64,000 nucleotides of DNA from Lutimaribacter_A marinistellae (GCF_042648365.1 NZ_JBHRXI010000001.1:372001-436000), one strand, 5' to 3'. Counted from the stretch's first letter, positions 37,864 through 46,974 are shown. The notes: generated by a model from the sequence alone, not told the origin. Numbers and translations: made by a program.

Positions 37864-38666
37864 CACTCGGCCCTTCCCAACTCGACAGCTTTGTCCCGGA
37901 AGGCGGTCATCGCGCGCAGGACCATGTCCGCAAAGCCATCCTTCTGCATCGGGGTTATGGCGGCGTGGGTCGTGCCATTCGGCGAGGTCACGCGGCGGCG
38001 CAGAACCTCGGGCGGCACGTCGCCCTGAGCGGCCATGGAGGCCGCGCCAAGCGCGGTTTGCAGGGTCATTATGGTGGCATCTTCGCGTGTAAACCCGAGG
38101 CTGGCGCCGGCGCGGATCATCTCTTCGATCAGCAGGTAAAAATAGGCCGGGCCGCTGCCCGAGACGGCCGTGACCGCATCCAGAAGGTCTTCCCGCGGGA
38201 GGTCCACGCACAGGCCAAAGGCTTCGACGATGGTCTTGGCCCGGGCGCGCTGCGCTGCATCGACGCAATCATTGGCGAACATACCTGTGGCGCCGAGCCC
38301 CAGCAAGGCCGGGGTGTTTGGCATGGTTCGGACGATCGCAATGGGTCCGAAGAGCGCCTCCAGCCGGGCTATCGGCACCCCCGCCGCAATGCTGACTAAC
38401 AGCTTGCCCTTCAGCGCGCCACCGACCCGCTCGGCCACCTCCGCGATGACCTGCGGCTTGACCGCAAGGACCACAGTGTCCGCTTCGGCGCATCCCGCTG
38501 TCACATCGTCCGCGGTGCGCACGCCGTAAGTCGCCCGCAAATGCGCCCGCTGATCCGCGCCGGGATCGATGACGATGATCTGCGCCGGGGCCATGCCTTG
38601 GGCGATCAGCCCGCCGAGGATGGCGGAGGCCATGTTGCCGCCGCCGATGAATGCGATGGTCTCCGT
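37863..38666 (-). CDS. proC: pyrroline-5-carboxylate reductase, with no canonical start codon
   Basis: ProC reduces 1-pyrroline-5-carboxylate to proline. Full domain content is present: the Rossmann start ETIAFIGGGNMASAILGG, VVLAVKPQV, RTMPNTPALLGLGATG, the signature AVSGSGPAYFYLLIEEM and the C-terminal RVTSPNGTTHAAI. The first possible ATG (38633) falls inside the GGGNM dinucleotide-binding loop. In frame upstream there is only ACG at 38664-38666, preceded 3 nt earlier by the stop of the alcohol dehydrogenase gene. An ATG-to-ACG change, or use of ACG as start, is the simplest reading. Expression may be poor. It lies between adh and the truncated aminotransferase. Confidence 0.85.
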   Translation of the reverse strand, partial: TETIAFIGGGNMASAILGGLIAQGMAPAQIIVIDPGADQRAHLRATYGVRTADDVTAGCAEADTVVLAVKPQVIAEVAERVGGALKGKLLVSIAAGVPIARLEALFGPIAIVRTMPNTPALLGLGATGMFANDCVDAAQRARAKTIVEAFGLCVDLPREDLLDAVTAVSGSGPAYFYLLIEEMIRAGASLGFTREDATIMTLQTALGAASMAAQGDVPPEVLRRRVTSPNGTTHAAITPMQKDGFADMVLRAMTAFRDKAVELGRAE

Positions 38667-38669
38667 GGC

Positions 38670-39707
38670 TCAGAACCGGGTGATGACGGTGGCGCCGACC
38701 GACTGGAACTTATCCATATCCATCAGGGCCTGCGGGGCCTCGGCCAAGGTGATTTGCTGGCCCACCAGCCGCGACGGATCGAGCCTGCCGCTCGCCACCA
38801 TTTCAAGCATCGCGCCGTAGCGGTGCGCCTGCATCCCGTGCGAGCCAAGTAGCTCGATCTCCTGCCCGACGATCTTGGGCATCGGGATCGCGGGGGCGGC
38901 ATGGTCCCCCAGCATCAAGCCCACCTGCACGTGCTTTCCGCGCGGCCGCAAGCAGAGGATCGAGTTGGTCATGGTCACGGGGTGCCCCAGCGCGTCGAGC
39001 GAGACATGCGCGCCGCCCTTGGTGACTTCCCGGATGGCGGCGGGCACGTCGGTTTCGCGCCCATTGATCGTAGCTACCGCGCCAAGGTCCTTTGCCACAG
39101 TCAGCTTGGCCGGATCGAGATCGACGCCGATCACGTTGGCCCCCGCTGCTGCTGCGATCATCACCGCCGACAGGCCGACGCCTCCGCAGCCATGCACCGC
39201 CACCCACTGGCCTGCGCTGACCTTGCCCTGGTCGATGACCGCGCGGAACGAGGTGGCAAAGCGGCAGCCGAGGCTGGCGGCGGTCGCGAAGTCCATCGTC
39301 TCGGGCAGTGCCACGAGGTTCAGATCGGCCTGATGAATCGGCACGTATTCCGCAAACGATCCCCAATGGGTAAAGCCCGGTTGTTCCTGATGCAGGCAGA
39401 CCTGCTGGTTGCCCGAATGGCACTCCGAGCAACTGCCGCAGCCGCAAATGAAGGGCACGGTGACCTTGTCGCCGACCTTCCAATTCTTCACGTCTTTGCC
39501 GACGGCTTCCACCACACCGGCGAGTTCATGGCCCGGCACATGCGGCAGATCGATGTCGCTGTCATGCCCCATCCAGCCGTGCCAGTCGCTGCGGCAAACG
39601 CCTGTGGCCGCGACCTTCAGCACCACGCCGTGCGGCGCAGGCGTCGGATCGTCGACGGTCGAAAGCTTGGGGGCTTCTTGGAACTTCTCGAAAAGGACGG
39701 CTTTCAT
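38670..39707 (-). CDS. zinc-dependent alcohol dehydrogenase family protein
   Basis: A 345-residue medium-chain dehydrogenase/reductase. The catalytic zinc ligands are in [10 protein letters not shown] (Cys) and PGHELAGVV (His-Glu); the structural zinc site is the four-Cys lobe [17 protein letters not shown]. The NAD-binding motif is [15 protein letters not shown]. It could oxidise alcohols freed by the nearby alkylsulfatase, or act on an amino-acid-derived alcohol together with ProC and the aminotransferase; neither is shown. The Lrp regulator is divergent, 141 nt away, and is the likely controller of adh-proC. Confidence 0.9.
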   Translation of the reverse strand: MKAVLFEKFQEAPKLSTVDDPTPAPHGVVLKVAATGVCRSDWHGWMGHDSDIDLPHVPGHELAGVVEAVGKDVKNWKVGDKVTVPFICGCGSCSECHSGNQQVCLHQEQPGFTHWGSFAEYVPIHQADLNLVALPETMDFATAASLGCRFATSFRAVIDQGKVSAGQWVAVHGCGGVGLSAVMIAAAAGANVIGVDLDPAKLTVAKDLGAVATINGRETDVPAAIREVTKGGAHVSLDALGHPVTMTNSILCLRPRGKHVQVGLMLGDHAAPAIPMPKIVGQEIELLGSHGMQAHRYGAMLEMVASGRLDPSRLVGQQITLAEAPQALMDMDKFQSVGATVITRF

Positions 39708-39848
39708 GGCGGGGTCTTTCAGCTCGGGGTGATTTCGAGGGCAGATTACCTCCCGGCATGTGGAACACCTTTGCCATTCTTCTTCACTATAGTAAAAATT
39801 GGGGCAATATCCCCTATGTTTGACCGGCATCGAGAAGGAATCCGCCTC

Positions 39849-40328
39849 ATGTCCGACATCGACAGCGTCAACGCCGAGCTTCTGACACTGCTGCAAAATG
39901 ACGGCCGAATGACCAATGCCAAACTCGCGGAACGCATCGGGATGAGCGAAACCCCCTGCTGGCGAAGGCTGAAACGTCTTGAGGAAAGCGGCATCATAGA
40001 AGGCTATCAAGCCAATCTGAATCGCCGAAAACTGGGCCTCGGCGTCATGGCCTTTGTCCAGCTGCGCTGTTCCGAGCACGACCAAGCGGCCACCGCCGAG
40101 TTCCAGCGCATCGTCCAAACCACACCGAACATCCTTGCCTGCCACAACACCACTGGAGCTGACGATTTCCTGCTTATCGTGGTTGCGAAGGATCTCGACG
40201 ACTACAGCGCCTTCGTCGACAGCACGCTGCGACGGCTACCAGGGGTGACGAGCATCCGCTCCAACCTGTCGCTGAAGGAGATGAAGGCATCGAGCAAACT
40301 GCCTGTAACGTCAGTTTCCAGCAAGTGA
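39849..40328 (+). CDS. Lrp/AsnC-family transcriptional regulator
   Basis: A 159-residue Lrp-type regulator: N-terminal helix-turn-helix ([40 protein letters not shown]) and a C-terminal RAM ligand-binding domain ([22 protein letters not shown]). The ATG 39849 with AAGGA upstream was preferred; ATG 39816 is an alternative adding 11 residues. It is divergent from the alcohol dehydrogenase operon. The intergenic region contains ACTATAGT and GGGGCAATATCCCC, small dyads that may be binding sites. Such regulators commonly activate a neighbouring amino acid catabolic operon. Confidence 0.92.
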   Translation: MSDIDSVNAELLTLLQNDGRMTNAKLAERIGMSETPCWRRLKRLEESGIIEGYQANLNRRKLGLGVMAFVQLRCSEHDQAATAEFQRIVQTTPNILACHNTTGADDFLLIVVAKDLDDYSAFVDSTLRRLPGVTSIRSNLSLKEMKASSKLPVTSVSSK

Positions 40329-40435
40329 GCATCCTGCTGCTCAGTGGGATACCAGAGAGCCCGCTTGGCGAACTGAAGGCCTTCGTTGCAGCAAGTCCGC
40401 GAGCCATGGACCGCGCGTTCTGGATGATTGGCAAC

Positions 40436-41005
40436 CTACCGGACGCGTGACGTCATGCCGACCACGATGAGCTGACGCAGATACCTGTCACCCATTACCG
40501 TGATCTTGCGTAACCGTTCTGTGCCACCACTGGAATGATTGCGTGGCGTACGCCCCAGCCAAGCGGCAAACTCGCGACCGCTTCGGAACTGGTTGATCGA
40601 CCCGATTGCAGTGACCGGCTCGAAACCGGGAATGGTCTGAAAGAGTTGCGCCTGCCGGCCGAGGCGAGCCTGAATGCGCATCGTGATCTCGTACCAACCA
40701 AGCCGATTATGCAAGTCGACCAGCTGTCGGCTGAACACCCGCAGAACGTCTTGGGCGAGTTCCAGCGGATCGGTCTGTTGCCTTCCTACGATTCCTTTCG
40801 CGAAATCGATGGCCCGCGAAATGCCGCGAGCGATGGCGATGACATACTCCGCCGCAAGGCTACAAAGCGTGTTGACCAGCTGAGTGCGCTGGCGGACCAC
40901 GAAGTCACGTGCCCCGTGCAGGGACCGAAGCGGCTGCTGTTCCTCAGACTTGATCTCGACAAACCGCATCGTCGGACATGTCACCGCCTCGCAGAGTTTG
41001 ACACC
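40436..41005 (-). pseudogene. IS110-family transposase fragment
   Basis: Similarity begins near 41005 with CEAVTCPTMRFVEIKSEEQQ, part of the N-terminal DEDD catalytic domain, and continues through LHGARDFVVRQRTQLVN and the Transposase_20 domain (IPGFEPVTAIGSI, FRSGREFAAWLGRTPRNHSSGGTERLRKITVMGD) to a stop at 40436. The first about 100 residues with the first catalytic aspartate are missing and replaced by unrelated sequence, and the C-terminus stops about 30 residues early. It is a non-functional remnant. The remaining 107 nt between it and the Lrp gene hold no recognised feature. Confidence 0.8.
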
Positions 41006-41111
41006 TGCAGTATGGCGCAATGCGACGCCGGGGAGCAGGAGCCGTCCACCCCAACTGCTTTCCGCTCGTACCTCCCGACGCCCGCGCAGACGCAGCGAAA
41101 ACCAAGCGATT

Positions 41112-41141
41112 GCATAGCGGACCAACACGGTTTGCGGACAT
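41112..41141 (-). repeat. island-edge repeat, copy C
   Basis: On the minus strand begins ATGTCCGCAAACCGTGTTGG and points into the island, opposite to copy A. It matches copy B at 27 of 30 positions, and a G-rich stretch just outside (AATGGGGA against ATTGGGGGG) is also similar. Confidence 0.6.
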
Positions 41142-41235
41142 CCCCATTTTTCTCATCGTCTTGCGCCGTTGGATACGTGTTCGACGCAGAGATTATCAAA
41201 CCCTGAAGAGTGTGAAGTCAGAGATATGCACGCAA

Positions 41236-41317
41236 AGGTGGTGCGCCTCAATATTTGGTGGTTGTACCCAAGCTTGCCACATTCTCGTACCGCGAATGAT
41301 GCAAAGGCGCACCACCT
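41236..41317. repeat. 13-bp perfect inverted repeat spanning 82 bp, outside the island edge
   Basis: AGGTGGTGCGCCT (41236-41248) is exactly complemented by AGGCGCACCACCT (41305-41317), with 56 nt between the arms. Both arms are preceded by GCAA. It lies in a stretch of about 350 nt (41142-41489) in which no gene was recognised. It may be an insertion remnant, an RNA hairpin or a regulatory dyad. Confidence 0.55.
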
Positions 41318-41489
41318 GCGCCACGTTTTTGCCGCAAATCATCCCTTTGGTAAGCAGGCGACTTGAGCGGTTGGCCGAATGGCGGCACAAATGAGGCCAA
41401 AATGAGGCATTCGCCCGGAAATGGGCGAGTTCAGGTTGGAACAAGGGCCCGGCAAAGCATCGGCCTGTCCAGTTTGAAGGGATCGGACA

Positions 41490-42323
41490 GTGATTGCACG
41501 CATGACCGGCGCGGCACTGCGCGGAGTTCTGGTGGCGTTGATGGTGTTGACGCCCGCGCTTTACCTGCCGAGTTCGATTACGAACTCGACCGAGATTGCC
41601 GTGTTCCTGGCAATCCTTGCTTTCGCGCTGACCTTTGCCGAATACAACTCGGCTTTTCCCAGCTTCATCGAATTTCGCGATGCACCGCCGCTGAACCGGA
41701 TCAGGTTCATCACGCTGATCACGATGGTGTCGTTCCTGACCCTGATCTGCAAACAGGTCTATGCCCCGACCAACGTGACGGCGTTGGTTTCCGGTCTTGG
41801 CCATCTTGTCACGCATCTCGCCGATTTCCCGTATTCCCCTGTCAGGCTGGTGGTTCTGATGCTGCCTGACCAAGTCGATCTGACACTTGTGAACATGGTG
41901 CGCACGGCGGCGGGTGTGTCTTATGTGATGGCACTGGCGATGGTGCTGGGCTTTTTCTATCTCATCCGCATTCGCAACTGGCCGACGGGAAACGGCGCCT
42001 TCAATGTCTGGGTGAACCTGCCCCTTTTCGACCCCACGACCGGCGGCGACGTGATCGCGCGGTTGCAGCGTGACGGGCGGATCAACGTGGTCGCCGGAAT
42101 CCTGCTACCTTTTCTGATCCCGGCCGTGGTCAAGGTTGCGGCGGATTTCATCGATCCGATCATGTTGACCAATCCACAAACCCTGATCTGGACGATGTGT
42201 GGCTGGGCGTTCCTGCCGGCCAGCATGGTCATGCGCGGCATGGCGATGCTGCGAATTGCGGATCTGATCGAGGCGAAACGGCGCCGCGCCTATTCCAATG
42301 CCGAGGCAATGCCTGCCGCATGA
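41490..42323 (+). CDS. multi-pass membrane protein, unknown function
   Basis: A 277-residue protein with about six predicted membrane helices (ALRGVLVALMVLTPALYL, AVFLAILAFALTFAEY, FITLITMVSFLTLICKQVY, AAGVSYVMALAMVLGFFYLI, VAGILLPFLIPAVVKVAADF, TMCGWAFLPASMVMRGMAML). A loop between the fourth and fifth helices holds NWPTGNGAFNVWVNLP. No family is recognised. It starts at GTG 41490 (ATG 41502 is an alternative). It overlaps the following endonuclease-like gene by 4 nt (ATGA), so the two are translationally coupled. Confidence 0.75.
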   Translation: MIARMTGAALRGVLVALMVLTPALYLPSSITNSTEIAVFLAILAFALTFAEYNSAFPSFIEFRDAPPLNRIRFITLITMVSFLTLICKQVYAPTNVTALVSGLGHLVTHLADFPYSPVRLVVLMLPDQVDLTLVNMVRTAAGVSYVMALAMVLGFFYLIRIRNWPTGNGAFNVWVNLPLFDPTTGGDVIARLQRDGRINVVAGILLPFLIPAVVKVAADFIDPIMLTNPQTLIWTMCGWAFLPASMVMRGMAMLRIADLIEAKRRRAYSNAEAMPAA

Positions 42324-43387
42324 AATGGCTGGCTTGCCTGCTGCTGTTCTGGCCGGCACTGATGTCGGCCGAGTCCATTCGTGTTGCAACGTACAACACC
42401 GAACTTGGCGGCGAGGGTCCGGGCCTGATGCTACGCGATATCGAGCGCGGCGCTGCCAAGGTCGAAGCCATCGTTCAGGTCATTGCAAAGGTGCAGCCCG
42501 ACATTCTGGCGCTGCAGGGGATAGACTGGGACCATCACGGCAAAGGACTTGCCGCGCTTGCGGATCGGCTTGCCGCTGCCGGAGTCTCGTATCCGCATCG
42601 TTACGCAGCCCAACCAAACAGCGGGCTGGATAGCGGGGTCGATCTGGACGGCGATGGGCGACTTGGAGGACCGGGCGATGCCCATGGTTGGGGCGCGTAC
42701 ACTGGGCGGAGGGGAATCGCCGTTCTGTCACGTTTTCCGTTTGCCGAGGGTGGGCGGTCCTTCTCGGACGTGTTGTGGCAAGACCTGCCTGGGGCTGAAT
42801 TGCCACGCTACTCCAACGGGTCGCCCTTCCCGTCCGAGGCGGCACAAGCCGCGCAACGGCTGTCGACAACCGCGCATTGGTTACTGCCTGTCGATACACC
42901 GCAAGGTCCGCTCTGGCTGATGACCTTTCAGGCCACTCCGCCTGTTTTCGATGGACCCGAAGACCTCAACGGCCTGCGGAACCGGGATGAAATCAGGTTG
43001 TGGCAGGTCTTGCTGGATGGGAAACTGGGCGACGCGCCCACCAGTCGTTTCGTTATCGCGGGTGGCGCAAACCTCGATCCGTGGGACAGTGACGGCAGAA
43101 ACGAGGCAATCCGCGCCTTGCTGGCAGATGACAGATTGCAAGACCCGGAACCACGCAGCAGCGGCGGTGCCGAAGCGGGAAGCCAAGGGCATCGCGGAAA
43201 CGACGCGCTCGACACCGTAGAATGGAACGGGGTCGGGCGTCTGCGGGTCGATTATGTCCTGCCCTCTGCCGACTGGACCGTCACGGGATCGGGTGTGTAT
43301 TGGCCCGCACGCGATGCGCCGGGCCATGCAACCGCCCTAGACGCCAGCCGCCACCGGCTGGTCTGGGTGGACCTCCGCGCCGATTAA
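42320..43387 (+). CDS. exported endonuclease/exonuclease/phosphatase-family protein
   Basis: A 355-residue protein with a signal peptide (MKWLACLLLFWPALMSA). EEP-fold landmarks are RVATYNTELGGEGPG, DILALQGIDWDHHG (Gln/Asp in place of the usual LQE glutamate), GIAVLSRFPF, VIAGGANLDPWDSDG (usual motif GDFN; here GGANLD), and the terminal RVDYVLPSADW with DAPGHATALDASRHRLVWVDL. Two metal-binding positions differ from nucleases, so activity may be on a phospho-ester other than DNA or may be lost. It is coupled to the membrane protein upstream. Its last 51 nt overlap the convergent dehydrogenase gene. Confidence 0.82.
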   Translation: MKWLACLLLFWPALMSAESIRVATYNTELGGEGPGLMLRDIERGAAKVEAIVQVIAKVQPDILALQGIDWDHHGKGLAALADRLAAAGVSYPHRYAAQPNSGLDSGVDLDGDGRLGGPGDAHGWGAYTGRRGIAVLSRFPFAEGGRSFSDVLWQDLPGAELPRYSNGSPFPSEAAQAAQRLSTTAHWLLPVDTPQGPLWLMTFQATPPVFDGPEDLNGLRNRDEIRLWQVLLDGKLGDAPTSRFVIAGGANLDPWDSDGRNEAIRALLADDRLQDPEPRSSGGAEAGSQGHRGNDALDTVEWNGVGRLRVDYVLPSADWTVTGSGVYWPARDAPGHATALDASRHRLVWVDLRAD

Positions 43388-44242
43388 CGGGGCGACAGCG
43401 CGGCGCAACGCTGTCTCCATCGGAGTTGACTCGAAACCGGGAAGCAACTCGTCGAAGAACCCACGATCGAGCCAGTGCGGCGTATCCCACAGGTATCGCA
43501 TCTCGATGAGATGTGGAGCGAGTTTCCAGAAGGGGCGCGCCACCTGCAACTGCCACCAAGCCATCTTGCGCAGTTCAATATCCCGCGACAGAATACGCGA
43601 AAGTGCTGATGCCATCTCGCGTCCGGTAGCTGCGTATCCGGGGAAGGGAACATCCGTGTAGCGCGGCAATTCCTGCCGCATATCTGCAAGCTGCACGGCG
43701 GCGCGGCAAAGATCCGGCAAGAACGCCCAAGCGTGCGGAATGTCGGGATTGCCAGGATAGACAAAGCGACCCCTTGCGACCTTTGCCGCCATCACCTTGT
43801 CGAACCAGTTGCCGGACGGTTCGGTATCGAGAAAATCCCCCGCGCGCAGCAAGATTGTCCGGACAGAGGACGCGCGATAGGCCTCCTCCATGTCCCGGCG
43901 TAGCATACCCAACGGGTTCGTGGCGCGATGCGGGCTGGCACCGGACCAAGGCGGGCGGGTGTCGGCGCCAAACACGTAAACATTTCCGGGCACGATCACG
44001 GTGGCATCCGCAAGCCGGGCTGCCTCGATCACCTGCGCATGCAGCGCTGGAAGTTGAGCGGCCCAATCGTAGTATTGCGGGTTCCATGCGTTCACGATGA
44101 CATCGGCCCCTTGGGCAGCAGTTGTCAGCGTGTCGCGGCCCCGGTCAAACCGGCGGATGCGCCATCCGGCATCCGAAAAAGCCTTGCCAGCCTGTCGGCC
44201 GAACCGACCTGTAGAGCCAAGGATGAGGGCGGTCTGGGTCAT
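43337..44242 (-). CDS. NAD-dependent epimerase/dehydratase-like SDR protein
   Basis: A 301-residue extended-SDR-like protein. The nucleotide-binding start is LILGSTGRFGRQAGKAF (G-x-x-G-x-x-G), followed by VIVNAWNPQYYDWAAQLP and VIVPGNVYVFG. The canonical Y-x-x-x-K appears altered, so catalysis may be atypical. ATG 44242 was chosen because GGAG lies 6 nt ahead; two in-frame upstream starts are possible. It is divergent from the LysR gene (95 nt) and is its likely target. Confidence 0.82.
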   Translation of the reverse strand: MTQTALILGSTGRFGRQAGKAFSDAGWRIRRFDRGRDTLTTAAQGADVIVNAWNPQYYDWAAQLPALHAQVIEAARLADATVIVPGNVYVFGADTRPPWSGASPHRATNPLGMLRRDMEEAYRASSVRTILLRAGDFLDTEPSGNWFDKVMAAKVARGRFVYPGNPDIPHAWAFLPDLCRAAVQLADMRQELPRYTDVPFPGYAATGREMASALSRILSRDIELRKMAWWQLQVARPFWKLAPHLIEMRYLWDTPHWLDRGFFDELLPGFESTPMETALRRAVAPLIGAEVHPDQPVAAGV

Positions 44243-44325
44243 TTCGGTCTCCATCGCAGAACCTGTTGCCGACAGTCTAGCCATTCAGTGCATCCAAGGG
44301 CATTGCCCAGAATCAACGATCATGT

Positions 44326-44339
44326 ATTCAATAATGAAT
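44326..44339. promoter_or_regulatory. inverted repeat ATTCA-N4-TGAAT overlapping the LysR start codon
   Basis: A 5-bp dyad that includes the first two bases of the LysR ATG, in the divergent SDR/LysR region. Its position suggests autoregulation of lysR. No ribosome-binding site is visible for this LysR gene, so the site may also mark a leaderless transcript. Confidence 0.35.
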
Positions 44340-45234
44340 GGCTGTCCTGCGCGATCTTCCCGACTGGTCCCTCGTCCAGAGCTTTCTGGACGTGGCTGAG
44401 ACAGGTTCCCTTTCTGCCGCGGCCAGAAGAACAAACCGCAGCCAGCCGACCCTGGGCCGCCAGATCCAGGCCCTCGAAGATGCTCTTGGCATAGCGGTTT
44501 TCGAGCGCCATGCCCGCGGTCTGCGGCTGAGCGATGCCGGGCGAGAGATCCTGCCAATGGCGCAAAGGATGCGGGACGCTGTACAGGAACTGACCCTTTC
44601 GGCTGCTGGACGGTCGGACCAGTTGGAGGGCACGGTGCGCATCACGGCGTCCGTTTTCGCATCGCATCATGTTCTGCCGCCTATCCTCGCGCGGATCAGG
44701 CAGACGGAGCCACTCATACAATTGGAACTGGCCCCGACCGACAGTAGCGACAACCTGCTCTATCGCGAGGCCGATATCGCGGTCCGGATGTACCCGCCCC
44801 GCCAGGCGGACATACTGGCCCAGCATGTCCGTGACCTGAAGCTTGGCACCTTCGCGGCCAAGTCGTACCTCGACCGGAGCGGACGCCCCGAGACGGTCGC
44901 CGACCTTCTACGTCATGATATCGTCGGCTTCGATCAAAGCGGGCTGATCATCGATACGATGCACCGGATGGGGTACGAGGCGAACCGCGAAAGTTTCCCC
45001 GTCAGGTGCGACAATCAGACCACCTATTGGGAATTGGTCCGAGCAGGGTGCGGCATAGGGTTTTGCCAGTGTTCGGTCGCCCGCAAGGATCCTCTGGTCG
45101 AGGAATTGCCCCTCGGCCTGCCTATCCCTCCATTGCCAGTCTGGCTGGCGGCGCCGCAAGCGATGCGGCGCACGCCACGGATGCGCAGGGTCTGGGACCT
45201 TTTGGCCGAGGGGCTGAAGGAGATGGACGCTTAA
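44338..45234 (+). CDS. LysR-family transcriptional regulator
   Basis: A 298-residue LysR regulator: helix-turn-helix (FLDVAETGSLSAAARRTNRSQPTLGRQIQALEDAL) and effector domain (GTVRITASVFASHHVLPPIL, YREADIAVRMYPP, GCGIGFCQCSVAR). It is a paralogue of the LysR at 11735. The ATG has no clear Shine-Dalgarno. It is divergent from the SDR gene and its last 4 nt overlap the convergent peroxiredoxin-like gene. Confidence 0.92.
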   Translation: MAVLRDLPDWSLVQSFLDVAETGSLSAAARRTNRSQPTLGRQIQALEDALGIAVFERHARGLRLSDAGREILPMAQRMRDAVQELTLSAAGRSDQLEGTVRITASVFASHHVLPPILARIRQTEPLIQLELAPTDSSDNLLYREADIAVRMYPPRQADILAQHVRDLKLGTFAAKSYLDRSGRPETVADLLRHDIVGFDQSGLIIDTMHRMGYEANRESFPVRCDNQTTYWELVRAGCGIGFCQCSVARKDPLVEELPLGLPIPPLPVWLAAPQAMRRTPRMRRVWDLLAEGLKEMDA

Positions 45235-45764
45235 CTTGGCAAATCGCCCGTGTACGTTCCACGTGCCGGATAGTCGTTTTCGCGCGTGAATTTCAGCCCA
45301 CCCAGGATGTCCTTCATTGTCGGACGGGCAAACGGTGTGCTTTGCTTCCAGATATATTGCAAGGTTCCATCCGGCTTGACGAAAAAGATGCCCGGTTCGG
45401 AGAAGAAATCGGGCTCTGCGGAACCTTCGCGCGCGGAGGAAATATAAAGGTCCCACTCGTCACGAGCGGCCCGAAGAGACAAGCCATATCCGACGCGCAG
45501 CCGCGAAACCTCGGCCTTTTCGACGGTCGCACGCGCCTTTTCGGGGCCATCAGCGCTCAACATGATGACCTCGATACCCTGTTCGGCAAACCCGTCGAGA
45601 GCGTTTTCGACCTCGCCCATCTGCTTGATGCAAATCGGACAGTGCTTGCCGCGATACATGATGACAAGCGTTCCGGTCTCGCCATGATCGGCTGACAGGT
45701 CGAATGTTCCGTGGTCGAGTGTTTCCACCTTGAGCGCAGGTGCCTTGGTACCGGGAGTGAGCAT
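45231..45764 (-). CDS. peroxiredoxin-like (AhpC/TSA family) thiol protein
   Basis: A 177-residue thioredoxin-fold protein. The N-terminal [19 protein letters not shown] and the active-site segment [14 protein letters not shown] place it with peroxiredoxin-like proteins; the CPIC pair resembles a thioredoxin-type CxxC. The cis-proline region [14 protein letters not shown] is present. AAGGACA precedes ATG 45764; a longer upstream frame was rejected because it runs antisense through leuB's leader. Probable role: reducing peroxides or disulfides. It lies convergent with LysR and divergent from leuB (94 nt). Confidence 0.85.
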   Translation of the reverse strand: MLTPGTKAPALKVETLDHGTFDLSADHGETGTLVIMYRGKHCPICIKQMGEVENALDGFAEQGIEVIMLSADGPEKARATVEKAEVSRLRVGYGLSLRAARDEWDLYISSAREGSAEPDFFSEPGIFFVKPDGTLQYIWKQSTPFARPTMKDILGGLKFTRENDYPARGTYTGDLPS

Positions 45765-45858
45765 TGCTGTTGTCCTTGTTTTCCAGTGTCGGAACGCGTC
45801 ATTGACCGAAGCCGTCCATGACGCTAGGGCCAACGCATCCAATCGCAAGGAGATCCAT

Positions 45859-46962
45859 ATGTCCAACCCCTCGCTCCTCATCCTGCCGGGTGACGGTATT
45901 GGCCCGGAAGTCATGGCCGAAGTGCGCAAGATCATCGACTGGTTCGGCGCGAAGCGCGATCTGCAATTCGATGTGAGCGAGGATCTCGTGGGCGGCGCTG
46001 CCTATGACAAGCACGGGACACCGCTGCACGACGACACCATGGCCAAAGCGCAAGAGGTTGATGCGGTTCTGCTTGGCGCTGTCGGCGGCCCGAAATACGA
46101 CAACCTCGATTTCAGCGTGAAACCCGAACGCGGGCTTTTGCGACTGCGCAAGGAAATGGACCTGTACGCCAACCTGCGCCCTGCACAGTGTTTCGACGCG
46201 CTGGCCGATTTCTCGTCTTTGAAAAAGGACGTCGTGGCCGGGCTCGACATCATGATCGTGCGCGAACTGACCAGCGGCATCTATTTCGGCGAGCCGCGCG
46301 GTATCTTCGAGGAAGGTAACGAGCGCGTGGGCATCAATACACAGCGCTACACCGAATCCGAAATCGACCGCGTTGCACGGTCGGCTTTCGAGTTGGCCAT
46401 GCGGCGGGGCAAGAAGGTCTGCTCGATGGAGAAGGCCAACGTGATGGAGTCGGGGATCTTGTGGCGTGAAGTCGTGACCGAGGTCGGCAAGGATTACCCC
46501 GAGGTCGAGTTGAGCCACATGTATGCCGATGCAGGTGCCATGCAGCTTTGCCGCTGGCCCAAGCAGTTCGACGTAATCGTGACCGACAATTTGTTCGGTG
46601 ACCTGCTGTCGGACGCGGCCGCAATGCTGACCGGGTCGCTTGGCATGTTGCCATCTGCATCACTGGGTGCGCCGATGGAAAATGGCCGGCCCAAGGCACT
46701 GTACGAACCGGTCCATGGCTCGGCCCCGGATATTGCAGGTCAGGGCAAGGCCAACCCGATTGCCTGCATCCTCAGCTTCGCAATGGCGCTGCGCTACAGC
46801 TTCGACCAGGGGGCCGAGGCGGATCGTCTCGAACAGGCGGTCGAAACCGTTCTGGCCGAAGGAAAGCGCACAGCCGACCTGTTGGGCGACGAAGGCGCGA
46901 CGCCCGTTTCGACGGCAGAAATGGGCGATGCTATCGTGGCTGCGCTCGACGCGAGCCTCTGA
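45859..46962 (+). CDS. leuB: 3-isopropylmalate dehydrogenase
   Basis: A 367-residue LeuB, oxidatively decarboxylating 3-isopropylmalate in leucine synthesis. Family blocks are [25 protein letters not shown], the substrate-binding [81 protein letters not shown] and [24 protein letters not shown] lies 6 nt before ATG 45859. It is separated from leuC/leuD by about 12 kb, including the island and four unrelated genes. Confidence 0.97.
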   Translation: MSNPSLLILPGDGIGPEVMAEVRKIIDWFGAKRDLQFDVSEDLVGGAAYDKHGTPLHDDTMAKAQEVDAVLLGAVGGPKYDNLDFSVKPERGLLRLRKEMDLYANLRPAQCFDALADFSSLKKDVVAGLDIMIVRELTSGIYFGEPRGIFEEGNERVGINTQRYTESEIDRVARSAFELAMRRGKKVCSMEKANVMESGILWREVVTEVGKDYPEVELSHMYADAGAMQLCRWPKQFDVIVTDNLFGDLLSDAAAMLTGSLGMLPSASLGAPMENGRPKALYEPVHGSAPDIAGQGKANPIACILSFAMALRYSFDQGAEADRLEQAVETVLAEGKRTADLLGDEGATPVSTAEMGDAIVAALDASL

Positions 46963-46974
46963 TAGCGCGCGGTG

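Larger units (their letters stand above)
34100..41141. mobile_element. probable composite island between leuD and the membrane-protein/leuB block
   Basis: About 7 kb bounded by two inward-facing copies of a 27-30 bp sequence and carrying two degraded transposase genes at its edges, an alkylsulfatase, a truncated aminotransferase, a proC-like gene with an abnormal start, an alcohol dehydrogenase and an Lrp regulator. The genes outside on both sides are ordinary leucine-locus and housekeeping genes. Boundaries are set by the repeat copies; no target-site duplication was recognised. Confidence 0.5.

Noticed and set aside
40325..40450. 41-codon GTG frame overlapping the Lrp stop (GELKAFVAASPRAMDRAF)
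   Set aside because: Protein-like but too short, without a ribosome-binding site, and running into the IS110 remnant; it may be a leftover of a disrupted gene but cannot be assigned.
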